Source of the DNA: Paragonimus skrjabini miyazakii
Lineage: Eukaryota > Platyhelminthes > Trematoda > Plagiorchiida > Troglotrematidae
Assembly: GCA_014338405.1 (NCBI GenBank)
Contig: JTDE01000156.1
Span: 85,742 to 149,741, forward strand
Direction: 5' to 3'
DNA: 64,000 bases
In this document: positions 50,141 to 58,417 of the stretch, one piece after another
Layout of the letters: each line of letters starts with the position of its first letter
How positions within the stretch are numbered: the first letter of the stretch is position 1
Notes under the pieces: model-generated
The model's input: only the letters and a program-made list of their open reading frames with translations
The model's database searches: none
Told to the model about the DNA's origin: nothing
Position numbers and translations under genes: made by a program

Positions 50141-51364
50141 GTTGTCACGAGGGCGTAGGTCGATTGTGAAGACCGGAGCCTCGCACGACCATGGTAAAGG
50201 TAAAGGTCACTCACAAGTGAACTTTGTCACTTGTGGCCACACAATGTTTTCAGGGAACTGGCAACTTCCCCGAAATTATCATTTGATAAAATGGTTTGGA
50301 ATGTGCATAAGTGTAATCATCCAACTATGACGAAGAATACAAATCAGATTTTACTAGCCATTTACATTAGTTAGAATATACATACCTCAAGGCAATACAA
50401 ACTATTGAGGTTTTCAACTTCATTCAGTGATACGCCAGTAGATTACTAAACCACGACCGATACCTTATAGGTTAGCAGTGACTTAAATATTCGGATGTGA
50501 ACAGCGCCTAGGTTACACTGAAGAACGACAAAATAAAGCGACCGGAAGCCACACATATATCCACATACAGTAATGGATTTGTGAAATTTTCCCCCCAATT
50601 AGGTTCACTTACACTACAGTATCCCGACCAACAAACTTTATAACAGAATAATCAAATGGGATCTACTCTATTTCCTGTTTCACTCCCAAACAATAAAATC
50701 TCCATCTGTTGGAACAGTAATGCTTTCTTACAGAACATCTTATACCGTCAAAGTATTTCTGTATCCGGAGATTGCATTCTGTGGGTTGAAGGTTCTGGTA
50801 CGAAGAATGTTTATAAATTCTCCAATTGAAAATAACCATGGGTACAACGGCGAACCATTTTTTGTCTCCCTTTGCCGAAATGTTCGCTTTTTTAACCCCA
50901 TTCTGAAACTTACGGTAGTCATTCCTGTAGCCTTTTGGGATTCCTACGGGTTACCAAATTGTTGCCTACTTGTCTACCCTAAGTAAACAACTCGTAATTC
51001 CTCCCGATTGGCACGGCAGCGTGGCGTTACGGTATGCACAGCGGTGAAAGAAATATTTTACTTTGCAGTCTAGATTAATGCAGTAGTATAAAGTAAACAG
51101 TATTAGCTTCAAATACTTAGCTGAAGCCCCAGAGCTAGTTTCTACGTAGTAACAACAATATAACAAGCGAGCCCACAAGATTGTAATGTAGCCTGTATTA
51201 TGTATTGCACAGTTATTCGTACAGTCAAGCAACAATAAAACAATATTCAGGCACGAATTACAATCATTACATCCGCTGCAGTATAAGTGAAAGCCTGGGT
51301 TGGTGTGTTGAAAAGGTTGCATCTTCTTCAGAATCTCAGAAATTCTAGTCTGTACCTGCTCAAT
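50141..51364. other. Non-coding stretch, nothing recognised
   Basis: Two opposite frames of 88 and 118 codons (50720-50986 plus, 51322-50966 minus) show no recognisable domain. The second is unusually rich in Cys and Tyr, which suggests chance translation. Confidence 0.4.
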
Positions 51365-51667
51365 TTAAGATACTTCCTCAGTAACTGAACTGAAATCTAA
51401 AACAGACTCAGATGCAGAAGTTATAGTTTCACAACGTGAATATTTAATGTCAGGTGAGTCATGTGCAACTTCACAACCATAGCTCTGGTGAATAGAACCA
51501 TCAGTCAGATCGAGCATTCGGCACATGCGAGTCTCCAGCTCGTTCAATCCTAATCCAGTGGAGGATAGACGCTCGTTGTTACCATGAAGGACCGCGTCAG
51601 CTGATTTCAGACGGAGCATGTTTAAATAGCTTAACAAAACTTTCTCCCCTGTTGTGTGAGAAACATC
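51365..51667 (-). CDS. Candidate terminal exon of an unknown gene
   Basis: I do not recognise this protein. The minus strand is open for 100 codons and ends in a stop at 51365. The translation is unlike the background: acidic and Ser/Glu-rich, with few aromatic residues. It includes GLGLNELETRMCRMLDLTDG and ends SASESVLDFSSVTEEVS. Several AG dinucleotides near 51667-51690, one after ATTTTC, could serve as splice acceptors, and the stop just upstream of the frame would then be intronic. It could be the last exon of a host gene lying at higher coordinates on the minus strand. A chance frame cannot be excluded. Confidence 0.3.
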   Translation of the reverse strand, partial: DVSHTTGEKVLLSYLNMLRLKSADAVLHGNNERLSSTGLGLNELETRMCRMLDLTDGSIHQSYGCEVAHDSPDIKYSRCETITSASESVLDFSSVTEEVS

Positions 51668-54600
51668 AGCTTACTGCATCTGAAAATTGCCGGCGATTTT
51701 ATCTAGCCTAAGAATGTGGTTTTAGTAAATAATGTTATAACGCCATTTACAGCACATACGAAGTTCTTAAATGTTCCATTGGGTTGCAAATATATGGATG
51801 CAGTCAACGAATGTCGCCAGAAGTGCACCACAGTAATCCGCATATAAGCGTTGTCAAACTTCCCATGACATCGGCCATGGGACCCATGTGGATGGCATGG
51901 AATGAATTATTGGTATACAACTGACAAAATTATGTGTCGTCCGAGCAAGGTCGCAGCAATCTCTGGTCACCAGCACGTCAAATATGCTAAGTGTTTCTTT
52001 TTTCTAAACCAAAAGGACCAAAGTGCGCGTCATCTAAACATATTGAGCGAAGTTCAGGAGGCCTAACAATTCTATCCTTCAAACATATAATACCGTAGGA
52101 AGTAGCTGAAAGCTCTTCTCGACGAGTACGAATTCCGGAAAACTGCGTTTCGTAGTTGAATATAATCATTCACGTATAGGCAAAATATCAGTCAGGTTCG
52201 CTCGACTTAGTGGCAACGGTTGAACTAAAAGACAGTATGAGTTTCAAGTTTCAGAAAATTTAACGGACAACGCAAAAGCTTCAAGATCTTCACGCACTAG
52301 AGACCATTAGTAAATGGATCAAAATTAATAACAAAAAAATGGAAATGTACAAAAAATAGACTGTGCGTCTATGAGTTACCATCACTGAGAAAAATACGCC
52401 CAGTAATACATGTAAAAGAAATACCAACGGACTTCAAGGCAACAGAATATTTCGGCCGGTTCATGCAATCAACTTAAGCAAAAGACCCAACACTGCATGT
52501 GTCAATCAAATAAAGGGTTGGAACCACCGTTACTTGTGAGTGGTTGTATTGTATGACGCATAGAATCAATGGACCCGACAAGGTTTACAGAAAAGGCAAT
52601 TGATTGACGGTCAAGTGATAGATTTCGCTCTTCTACAGAGGTATGGACTGAATACGTCTTCGAACATGGTCCGTCTTATCACGTTTGAAATTGCGAAGCG
52701 GACACGCAAGTCGACAATCCTTATGCCTACGTGACTTGCAGTTATTCCAATGCTGGATAGAGATTGCGTTACGCTGATTTAGTTCAAATGCTGCATTTCA
52801 TTGGTAAGTCACTTTGTCAAGATGCAACTGTTGTTAGTGGGTCTGCTTTCCTCCATTAATGGCATTACGCAAAACAGCCGATTCTTCGTTTCACTTTTGC
52901 TGAAGATTACGGACGGTGATTCCTGAAGTTACTCGAACCCTTAGCTGGATTTGTGGTTGATCAGCAAAATTACATTTTGTGGCCTGAGTTTAAACGTGAA
53001 GGATTAATCCACAAATATCCTGATTTAATTTCCACACTAGATCATGAAATTTCGCTCTTTCCGCAGCTTCAAAGTTAGCGGGTCAAACGTGCTTAAGCAA
53101 CAGATACTTCAAAGATGCATAAGGGGGTGAACTAAGGAGATTCGGAGAATGCTAGGTTTTTAATCGGTTCATGCATCCTTGCTAATAACCGTGAGAAAAT
53201 GCAGTGTGCTTCTCTTACAAAACTTTACGCGTAACACACCAAACTTTCAAGCGTTTCATATCTCGTAAACTGGACTGAATGTCCACAATTTCCAGTGTGG
53301 AAAAACCCATCATAAGGAGTTCACTGACGTTGACACCAGATGCGGTAGTATGATGTACACGGCAGTAATCGCAAATGTACTCGACTCAGTAACAGATTTA
53401 CCTTGTACACAGTAGCGACAACACAGTTAGGGTTCCAACAAAATTGTAATGTAATTGATGTTACCTATAACATAGTTGTTGATGCAGTTAAATAACAATA
53501 ACTCAATTTTCAGTTACGGGTTACAGTCACTGCAGTTGCCCTCCTAAGTCAGTCGTCCTGGCGCTTCTCAAAACAAATTATTGGTTCAACGATAATGGTT
53601 TTTTCATCATCCACATAGTTCGTGTACAGTTTTCTATTTAAACAGTCCATTCACTATCTTGCTTCGTCATTATTTCGTTGGCTACGCAACTTAGCTTAAA
53701 AATTTAAGCTGCATCCTAGTTTAACCTTGTTAGACATCAGTTACTGATTGCACCGTCAACGCACCAGCAAACATTTCGCGAGAACAGCAATATTCTTCCT
53801 TTAGTGCGTTGATAATAGACATTTTTCTGTCAATGTTGTGAAGAGTGAGTTTTGTTAACACTTGTTGTGCGTGGCACCTGTGGCCAAAACACTGGGACAG
53901 CGGAACCTAGCAACTCGACCGGAAATGCGCGTACACCCACGTGCCAACTAGTCAGACTGTGGTTACTGCGGTGTGTTGTACCCGTTGGCTAACACGACTT
54001 GGTTTGGTGGACTGCTTTTTGGGCATACTGTCTGGTTCGGACTTTGTTTTCGTGACCACACTTCTTCGGGCATATTAGCAAAGTACCGGGTCGCTTATGT
54101 TATTGCGCATTACAGACGACAGGGTCAACTGCCGCCAGACCGTACAATCCACGTTTAGTGCACAAAGACAGTTCATACAACCCCGCCTTCCACCGCAGTC
54201 AATTATCTCTAATCTAGCTGATAGCACAGCAACCGTAAACCACTCGGCACCCAAGAGCAAACGTCCCCTAGTATATACATGTACCTTTTCCACACATTAA
54301 CTAAAACGTCCACCCTATTCGAATAATCTGTAATCTGTCCAGAGTCTGTGTTCTATGTCTATGTTGTTTACTGATCCATGTGACGAGTTACATCTTCCAA
54401 ATGTATTTCTCAGTTCTTCAGTTGTAAAGACCGGATGATGATTACTGAAGACAGCTGTATGCACGATTTCATAAATCTCATAGGAAGATGGGAAGGTACT
54501 ATGTAAAAGAGCCCTGCATTGTGTAGTTGTCAGCAATATAGGGTTTTTAGATTACGTAACGTCCATTTACGATAATGATCTTGTTGCCCATTAGTAATTG

Positions 54601-55014
54601 TTTATTCTGCTATTAAGCAGCGTATCTGTGCAAACTGACACCGTGACCATCTTTTTGCAAACTAAATCAGATCGGGTTCATACGTTCGTGTAAATCAGAC
54701 TCGTTTCACTAGTTTTCTTTTTGCTGAAAGCATGAGAGTTGGGTGCGATTTTGCCGAGAACGGATGACTGCTAGCTGTAGACGTCAAGTTGGAACGGACT
54801 GTACATGTCAAATTAAGTCCTGAGAAGTTATACTGTAGGCTGACAAAACTTTGGTTGAACAGAACGCGGCACCGCATTACAGACACCAGTTAGCAAAATT
54901 GTTTGAGGTTTTGGAGAACGGACATCACCCACAATCTGGCTTCGAATCAATTGCTTCACCGCAGTAGCATGAGCATTCGCAGTTACGTACGGAGGGTGAA
55001 AACTTCCAGGGAGT
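51668..55014. other. Non-coding stretch up to the gypsy element
   Basis: The sequence is AT-rich with frames of 60-77 codons on both strands and no recognised domain. No transposon motif was identified. Confidence 0.45.
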
Positions 55015-55171
55015 TGTGGTGGAGTGCAGCCAATCTTGTATGCCATATCTGCATTGACCAATCAGGTTGTTTGACAATGACCTATATATACAGTGTCCAT
55101 AACAGACTAGGTGAGACGTTGTGTGTGGTGTGGTGAGCATACATCTTGCTCTGAACCTGACTTGTTCTACA
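55015..55171 (+). repeat. Left LTR of the gypsy element
   Basis: 157 bp, TG...CA ended, matching 59667-59823 with about 14 substitutions and no gap. It contains a TATA-like CTATATATACAG near the middle, the likely promoter. It is short for the group, which limits room for other signals. Confidence 0.92.
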
Positions 55172-55180
55172 TGGTGACAG
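55172..55180 (+). promoter_or_regulatory. Primer-binding site (TGGTGACAG)
   Basis: TGG directly follows the CA end of the left LTR, as expected for pairing with the CCA end of a tRNA. The first seven bases agree with the tRNA-Trp primer known from CsRn1/Kabuki-like elements, but the match does not continue, so the primer is uncertain. Confidence 0.6.
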
Positions 55181-55465
55181 AGATGAAGAACCCAGATTGT
55201 TTGGGTGTGAGCCCAATGGCGGGACTGAATCTCCGGCCCAACTGAACATGATTAAGGATGAAAGACTTCCAGAAAGATGGAAAATGTTGAAGATGCAATT
55301 TCAAGATTTTCGCACGCTACCTCGACTATCGCCAGCCGAGAAGGAGTTTCAAATGGCGATGTTTCGTTATGGCAGCGGGGAGCAGGCTGTCCGCTGTATT
55401 AATACATTTCCGTATGAAGTAGACGAAGACCCAGAAGACTGGAAAAACGTGATGAACAAATTAAA
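55173..55465 (+). pseudogene. gypsy gag, N-terminal part
   Basis: The frame is open from the LTR edge to the SINE insertion and carries a capsid-like stretch with KMLKMQFQDFRTL, MFRYGSGEQAVRCINTFPYE and EDPEDWKNVM. No ATG begins it in this frame; the nearest ATG (55183) lies in another frame and soon stops, so the original start was probably lost. Gag builds the particle that packages the element RNA. The frame is cut off by the SINE at 55466, after NKLN. Confidence 0.8.
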
Positions 55466-55610
55466 TGGCGATGATATGCACTACTGACGAGCTCTAATGA
55501 GAGCGAAACTCGAGTCTAGTGCTTCTTCTGTTCGAAAGGGGCCGACTGGAAAGTTTATGGGAATGCGACAGCTTTTTGATCAATTGTGGGTGATGTTCAA
55601 TTTATATGAA
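55466..55610 (+). mobile_element. Hammerhead SINE inserted in gag, 5'-truncated
   Basis: The copy holds the ribozyme block and body and ends TTCAATTTATATGAA. It lacks the head and tRNA-like part. The host frame gives its limits: gag reads NKLN before it and KLECYCLGFTN after it, so AAATTAGAATG (55609-55619) was duplicated, with a one-base-shorter copy AAATTAAATG at 55458-55467. A target duplication of about 11 bp is typical of LINE-driven insertion. The hammerhead in it has all core positions. Confidence 0.88.
55478..55522 (+). ncRNA. Minimal type I hammerhead ribozyme, core intact
   Basis: The 45-nt motif has stem I GCACTA/TAGTGC (perfect), the core CTGACGA, stem II GCTCT-AATG-AGAGC, GAAA, a palindromic CTCGAG as stem III, and the cleavage site GTC. 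Cleavage is expected after C55516. CTGACGA fits the permitted CUGANGA consensus. Stem III is too short for a stable loop within one strand. In known minimal hammerheads of this type, palindromic stem III pairs between two copies and cleavage is most efficient as a dimer. Confidence 0.88.
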
Positions 55611-56110
55611 ATTAGAATGTTATTGTTTGGGATTTACGAACGGCACTTTTGAGGGATATAAATTTAATTGCCGCGTCCAAGAACCAGAAGAATCCATAGA
55701 TCAATTTGTTCAAGCTCTGAGGTCCATGGCCACAACTTGCGGTTTCTGTAACTGTATGCATGACAAACTGATCAAAGGTAGGTTAATTATCGGAATGATA
55801 AACGGCAATTTAACAAAGGGAATGCTGAGGGATCTTCAGTTGACGCTCAAACAATGCATTGACATGTGTCCAATTGAAGAGGCAGTCGACAGAAAGGCAG
55901 AAACCCTCAAAATTCACTCGACAGAAGATATCAATCGCGTGATGGCCAAAGAACCAAGAAACCCTCTAGCAGGCTGCATTTTCTGTTGAAGAACCCATGG
56001 TTTCAAGATAGAATTGTGCCAAGCATGGCGAATAATCTGCACAAAGTGTGGCAAAGCCAATCATTTCTCCGTTTGCTGCAAGAGTGGTCCAAGCTTGGCA
56101 AAGACAATCC
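55609..56110 (+). pseudogene. gypsy gag, C-terminal part with zinc knuckle
   Basis: After the SINE, gag resumes with CRVQEPEESIDQFVQALRSM and continues to a nucleocapsid region. That region has a CX2C...H box (CIFC, RTH), broken by an in-frame TGA at 55987-55989, and a classical CX2CX4HX4C knuckle (CTKCGKANHFSVCC, about 56042-56083) that binds the element RNA. The frame before and after the TGA is the same, so this is a single nonsense change and not a frameshift. Confidence 0.82.
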
Positions 56111-56119
56111 AGCCTAGAA

Positions 56120-56536
56120 GGTACTCAGTGTGTGCGGTTGGAGTGAACGAACCCCACCAGGGTATACGATCTGCTGAAATTGAGTTGAATGGAATGACAA
56201 TAAACTTCAAGGTGGACTCAGAAGCAGGTGTCAACCTCGTCCCTCGGTCCTGCGTCCCAAACAAACCACTGACGAATACGAACCTCATGCTTCGAATGTG
56301 GAATGGAACAACGGTGAGGCCCACGGGGAAGTTTACGGCAATCCTACGCAACCCAATTAATGACAAAGGTATCGATCAAATTTTGTTTGTGGCCAAAGAA
56401 AACTTTCCACCCCTCCTCGGAGTTGAAGCAATCGAAGCTGTGAAATTGGTAACATTTAACTGTGTGCATAACGTAATCTCGCCATTGTGCAAAATGTGTC
56501 TAAAATATTCCGGTGTTTTTGATTATACTTTGGGAA
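56120..56536 (+). pseudogene. gypsy aspartic protease, altered active site
   Basis: The protease follows gag in the same frame, with EIELNGMTINFKVDSEAGVN. The active-site triplet, normally D-S/T-G followed by Ala, reads D-S-E-A (56215-56226). The glycine of the catalytic loop is replaced by glutamate, which should abolish cleavage of the polyprotein. The C-terminal flap region FPPLLGVEAIE is kept. The frame ends at a run of nine C (56537-56545), where it slips relative to RT. Confidence 0.78.
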
Positions 56537-56545
56537 CCCCCCCCC
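56537..56545 (+). other. Nine-C run at the pro/RT frame change
   Basis: The protease frame (frame 1) runs to a stop at 56560. RT continues without interruption from this C-run in frame 3 (PGVCKLSIDPGAKPVV). One extra or missing C would restore a single frame. A homopolymer slip mutation, or an assembly error, is the simplest reading. A natural programmed shift is less likely because related elements read through here. Confidence 0.65.
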
Positions 56546-57167
56546 AGGAGTCTGTAAATTGAGCATCGATCCAGGTGCGAAACCAGTCGTGCAACCCATT
56601 TGTCGTTCGTCACTTACTGTAAAAGCGACATTTGAAAATGAACTAACACGGTTGACAGATCTGGGAGTAATACAACAAGTAGACGAACCAACCGATTGGG
56701 TTAGTCACGTCGCTATAGCCAACAAGAAGTCTGGCGAATTGAGGGTTTGCATCGACCCGAAACCATTAAACACAGCATTAAGAAGGGAGTATTTTCGACT
56801 CTCTTTATTGGAAGACGTTCTTCCTCAGCTAACCGGCGCATGTTTATTCACCAAGGTGGATTTATCTTCTTTTTTCTGGCACGTAAAACTGGACGAACAG
56901 TCCAGTTTGTTAACGATATTCTGGACACCTTTTGCTCGTTTCCGTTGGCTTCGTCTACCATTCGGATTGAAAGTTTCCAGTGAAATATTCCAAAAACGAC
57001 GAATCCAAGCAATTGAGAACATACCTGGTGTCATGTGCATAGCTGACGATGTTTTGATCCACGGTCGTACCAAACCCGAACACGACGAGAATCTAGAACT
57101 CTTACTTGCTAGATGTCAACGGGTCTTAGGTTTGCCACGTGATGCGCCGCGTGAGAGGGCGAGATGA
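56546..57167 (+). pseudogene. gypsy reverse transcriptase, fingers and palm
   Basis: One open frame holds KSGELRVCIDPKPLN, FTKVDLSSFFWHVKLDEQSS, LRLPFGLKVSSEIFQ and the catalytic CIADDVLIHG, with the two aspartates at 57045-57050. All palm aspartates are present, so the fold was still coding when the element inserted. The frame is lost near 57120-57165, where LARCQRVLGLP runs into a TGA and the downstream thumb continues in another frame. Confidence 0.88.
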
Positions 57168-57663
57168 CGGCTACAGCATCAAGCTCCAGCAAGAGAAAAT
57201 TGAATATTGCATCAACGAAGTTACTTTCCAGAGAAGGAATCAAGCCTGATCCAGCAAAAATCTGTGCAATAGAGAATATGGCACACCCAACTGATGTGAA
57301 AGGTATTACGCGTTTCAATGGAATGATTAACTACTTGAGTCGATTTCTGCCCTGTTTAGCGCAAGTCATGGAGCCCATCAGGCTACTGACCCACAAGGAT
57401 ACGCCATGGATGTGGGGAGATGAACAAGAACGAGCGTGGAAACATCAGACAATTAATCGTCGAAGCTTCTGTGTTACGTTACTATGATGCACGTCTGCCT
57501 TTAATGATACAATGTGACAGCAGCCAAAATGGGATTGGAGCAGTTCTGATGCAGAACGGACAAACGATTGATTTCCGAATTCGAACCATGAGTAGTGCCG
57601 AGACCCGATACACACAAGTCGAAAAAACTGATGGCGGTAGTCTTTGCTATGGAAAAATTGAAC
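57168..57663 (+). pseudogene. gypsy RT thumb and start of RNase H
   Basis: In a second frame the thumb region reads SREGIKPDPAKICAIENM and NGMINYLSRFLPCLAQVMEP, then MWGDEQERAW. After a frame change near 57450 the RNase H domain opens with ARLPLMIQCDSSQNGIGAVL, including its first catalytic aspartate, and SSAETRYTQVEK. It is cut at 57664 by the inverted SINE dimer. RNase H removes the RNA strand during cDNA synthesis. Confidence 0.82.
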
Positions 57664-57676
57664 AATTACACATTTG
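57664..57676 (+). repeat. Target duplication, left copy (13 bp)
   Basis: AATTACACATTTG occurs here and again at 58209-58221, exactly flanking the inverted SINE dimer. The host RNase H frame needs only one copy. This shows a single insertion event for the whole dimer. The right copy overlaps the last bases of the dimer arm by two positions. Confidence 0.9.
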
Positions 57677-57779
57677 AGTAGTAGGGAATTTTGATTTTCA
57701 TATAGATTGAACATCACCCACAATTGATCGCAGCTGTCGCATTCCCATAGACTTTCCAGTCGGCCCCTTTCGAAAAGAA

Positions 57780-57824
57780 GCACTAGACTCGAGTTTCGCT
57801 CTCATTAGAGCTCGTCAGTAGTGC
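57780..57824 (-). ncRNA. Minimal hammerhead ribozyme, minus arm, core intact
   Basis: Mirror copy of the motif at 58083-58127, encoded on the minus strand: GCACTA, CTGACGA, GCTCT-AATG-AGAGC, GAAA, CTCGAG, TC, TAGTGC. No substitutions relative to the plus arm. A transcript across both arms would hold one motif in sense and one in antisense, so hairpin pairing of the arms would compete with ribozyme folding. Confidence 0.88.
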
Positions 57825-58009
57825 ATATCATCGCCACTGCCGGGACTTGAACCACGGACATTCAGTTCATGAGGCAACCGTGTTTACCACTGCGCCATTG
57901 ACCTCACGTTAGGCACGACCGAATTATCGGGCAACCTGACCATTACTCACAAGCGAAAGTGGATGAGCGTTCTCATATGATAATTCGGTCGTGCCTAACG
58001 TGAGGTCAA

Positions 58010-58021
58010 TGGCGCAGTGGT
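58010..58021 (+). promoter_or_regulatory. Pol III A box of the SINE
   Basis: TGGCGCAGTGGT fits the A-box consensus TRGCNNAGYNGG at nearly all positions. It lies 33 bp upstream of a perfect B box, the spacing found in tRNA genes. The same box occurs in the minus arm. Confidence 0.8.
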
Positions 58022-58053
58022 AAACACGGTTGCCTCATGAACTGAATGTCCGT

Positions 58054-58064
58054 GGTTCAAGTCC
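58054..58064 (+). promoter_or_regulatory. Pol III B box of the SINE
   Basis: GGTTCAAGTCC matches the consensus GGTTCRANYCC exactly. With the A box it shows a tRNA-derived promoter. The loop region between the boxes contains CTCATGA, compatible with a Met-type (CAT) anticodon, but the tRNA of origin is uncertain. Confidence 0.82.
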
Positions 58065-58082
58065 CGGCAGTGGCGATGATAT

Positions 58083-58127
58083 GCACTACTGACGAGCTCT
58101 AATGAGAGCGAAACTCGAGTCTAGTGC
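58083..58127 (+). ncRNA. Minimal type I hammerhead ribozyme, plus arm, core intact
   Basis: Stem I GCACTA/TAGTGC, CTGACGA, stem II GCTCT-AATG-AGAGC, GAAA, palindromic CTCGAG and GTC; cleavage expected after C58121. Identical to 55478-55522 over all 45 nt. The ribozyme may trim transcripts of tandem or read-through copies to unit length. Its place just behind the tRNA-like part, as in Sm-alpha, suggests that a cleaved RNA would lose its promoter part. Confidence 0.9.
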
Positions 58128-58208
58128 TTCTTTTCGAAAGGGGCCGACTGGAAAGTCTATGGGAATGCGACAGCTGCAATCAATTGTGGGTGATGTTCAA
58201 TCTATATG

Positions 58209-58221
58209 AATTACACATTTG
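58209..58221 (+). repeat. Target duplication, right copy (13 bp)
   Basis: Second copy of AATTACACATTTG; the RNase H frame resumes here with YTFGKKTIVQTDHKPL. Confidence 0.9.
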
Positions 58222-58417
58222 GAAAAAAAACTATCGTCCAGACCGACCACAAACCATTGACAACTATCGTAAAAAAAAGCCTCTGGACAAGGCGCCACGC
58301 CTTCTGCAGGCAATTTTGGTACGTTTACAGAAGTACAATTTCGGGATCGGATACACCCCTGACAAGAACATGGCACTGGCGGATACACTATCGCAAACCC
58401 CACTGGCAACGGAGTAA
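58211..58417 (+). pseudogene. gypsy RNase H, C-terminal part
   Basis: After the dimer the domain continues with YTFGKKTIVQTDHKPLTTIV. A frame change near 58275 leads to DKAPRLLQAILVRLQKYNF and NMALADTLSQTPL. The last of these carries the C-terminal RNase H aspartate (LAD). It ends at an in-frame TAA (58415-58417), which is a nonsense change because the integrase linker continues in the same frame. Confidence 0.8.

Larger units (their letters stand above)
57677..58208. mobile_element. Inverted (head-to-head) hammerhead SINE dimer in RNase H
   Basis: Two SINE copies face away from each other, heads inward. The minus arm is 57697-57928 and the plus arm is 57979-58210. Both are 232 bp and differ at one site (GATCGC versus GATTGC read on the same strand). 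The 50-bp spacer 57929-57978 is the 5' head of the plus copy (GGGCAACCTGACC onward). On the outer edge of the minus arm 20 bp (57677-57696) extend its tail. Each arm has tRNA-type A and B boxes, a hammerhead with intact core, and the SINE body. One transcript of the site would fold into a 232-bp hairpin. The exact 13-bp duplication around it and the near identity of the arms mark it as young. Confidence 0.92.
57929..58208 (+). mobile_element. Full-length hammerhead SINE (plus copy of the dimer)
   Basis: This is the best-kept copy of the family and serves as reference. In order it holds a 5' head of about 75 bp (GGGCAACCTGACC to the GTCGTGCC block), a tRNA-like part (about 58003-58072), the hammerhead (58083-58127), a body (AAAGGGGCCGACTGGAAAG, GGGAATGCGACAGCTG) and the end GTTCAATCTATATGAA. 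The layout (pol III type promoter, hammerhead, body) is that of the schistosome Sm-alpha SINE. Whether the nucleotide sequence is related cannot be judged here. No protein is encoded, so it must borrow a partner LINE for its movement. Confidence 0.85.

Noticed and set aside
58010..58064. Functional tRNA gene
   Set aside because: A and B boxes are good, but the sequence does not close into an acceptor stem, continues into a ribozyme, and occurs in multiple dispersed copies. It is a SINE head.
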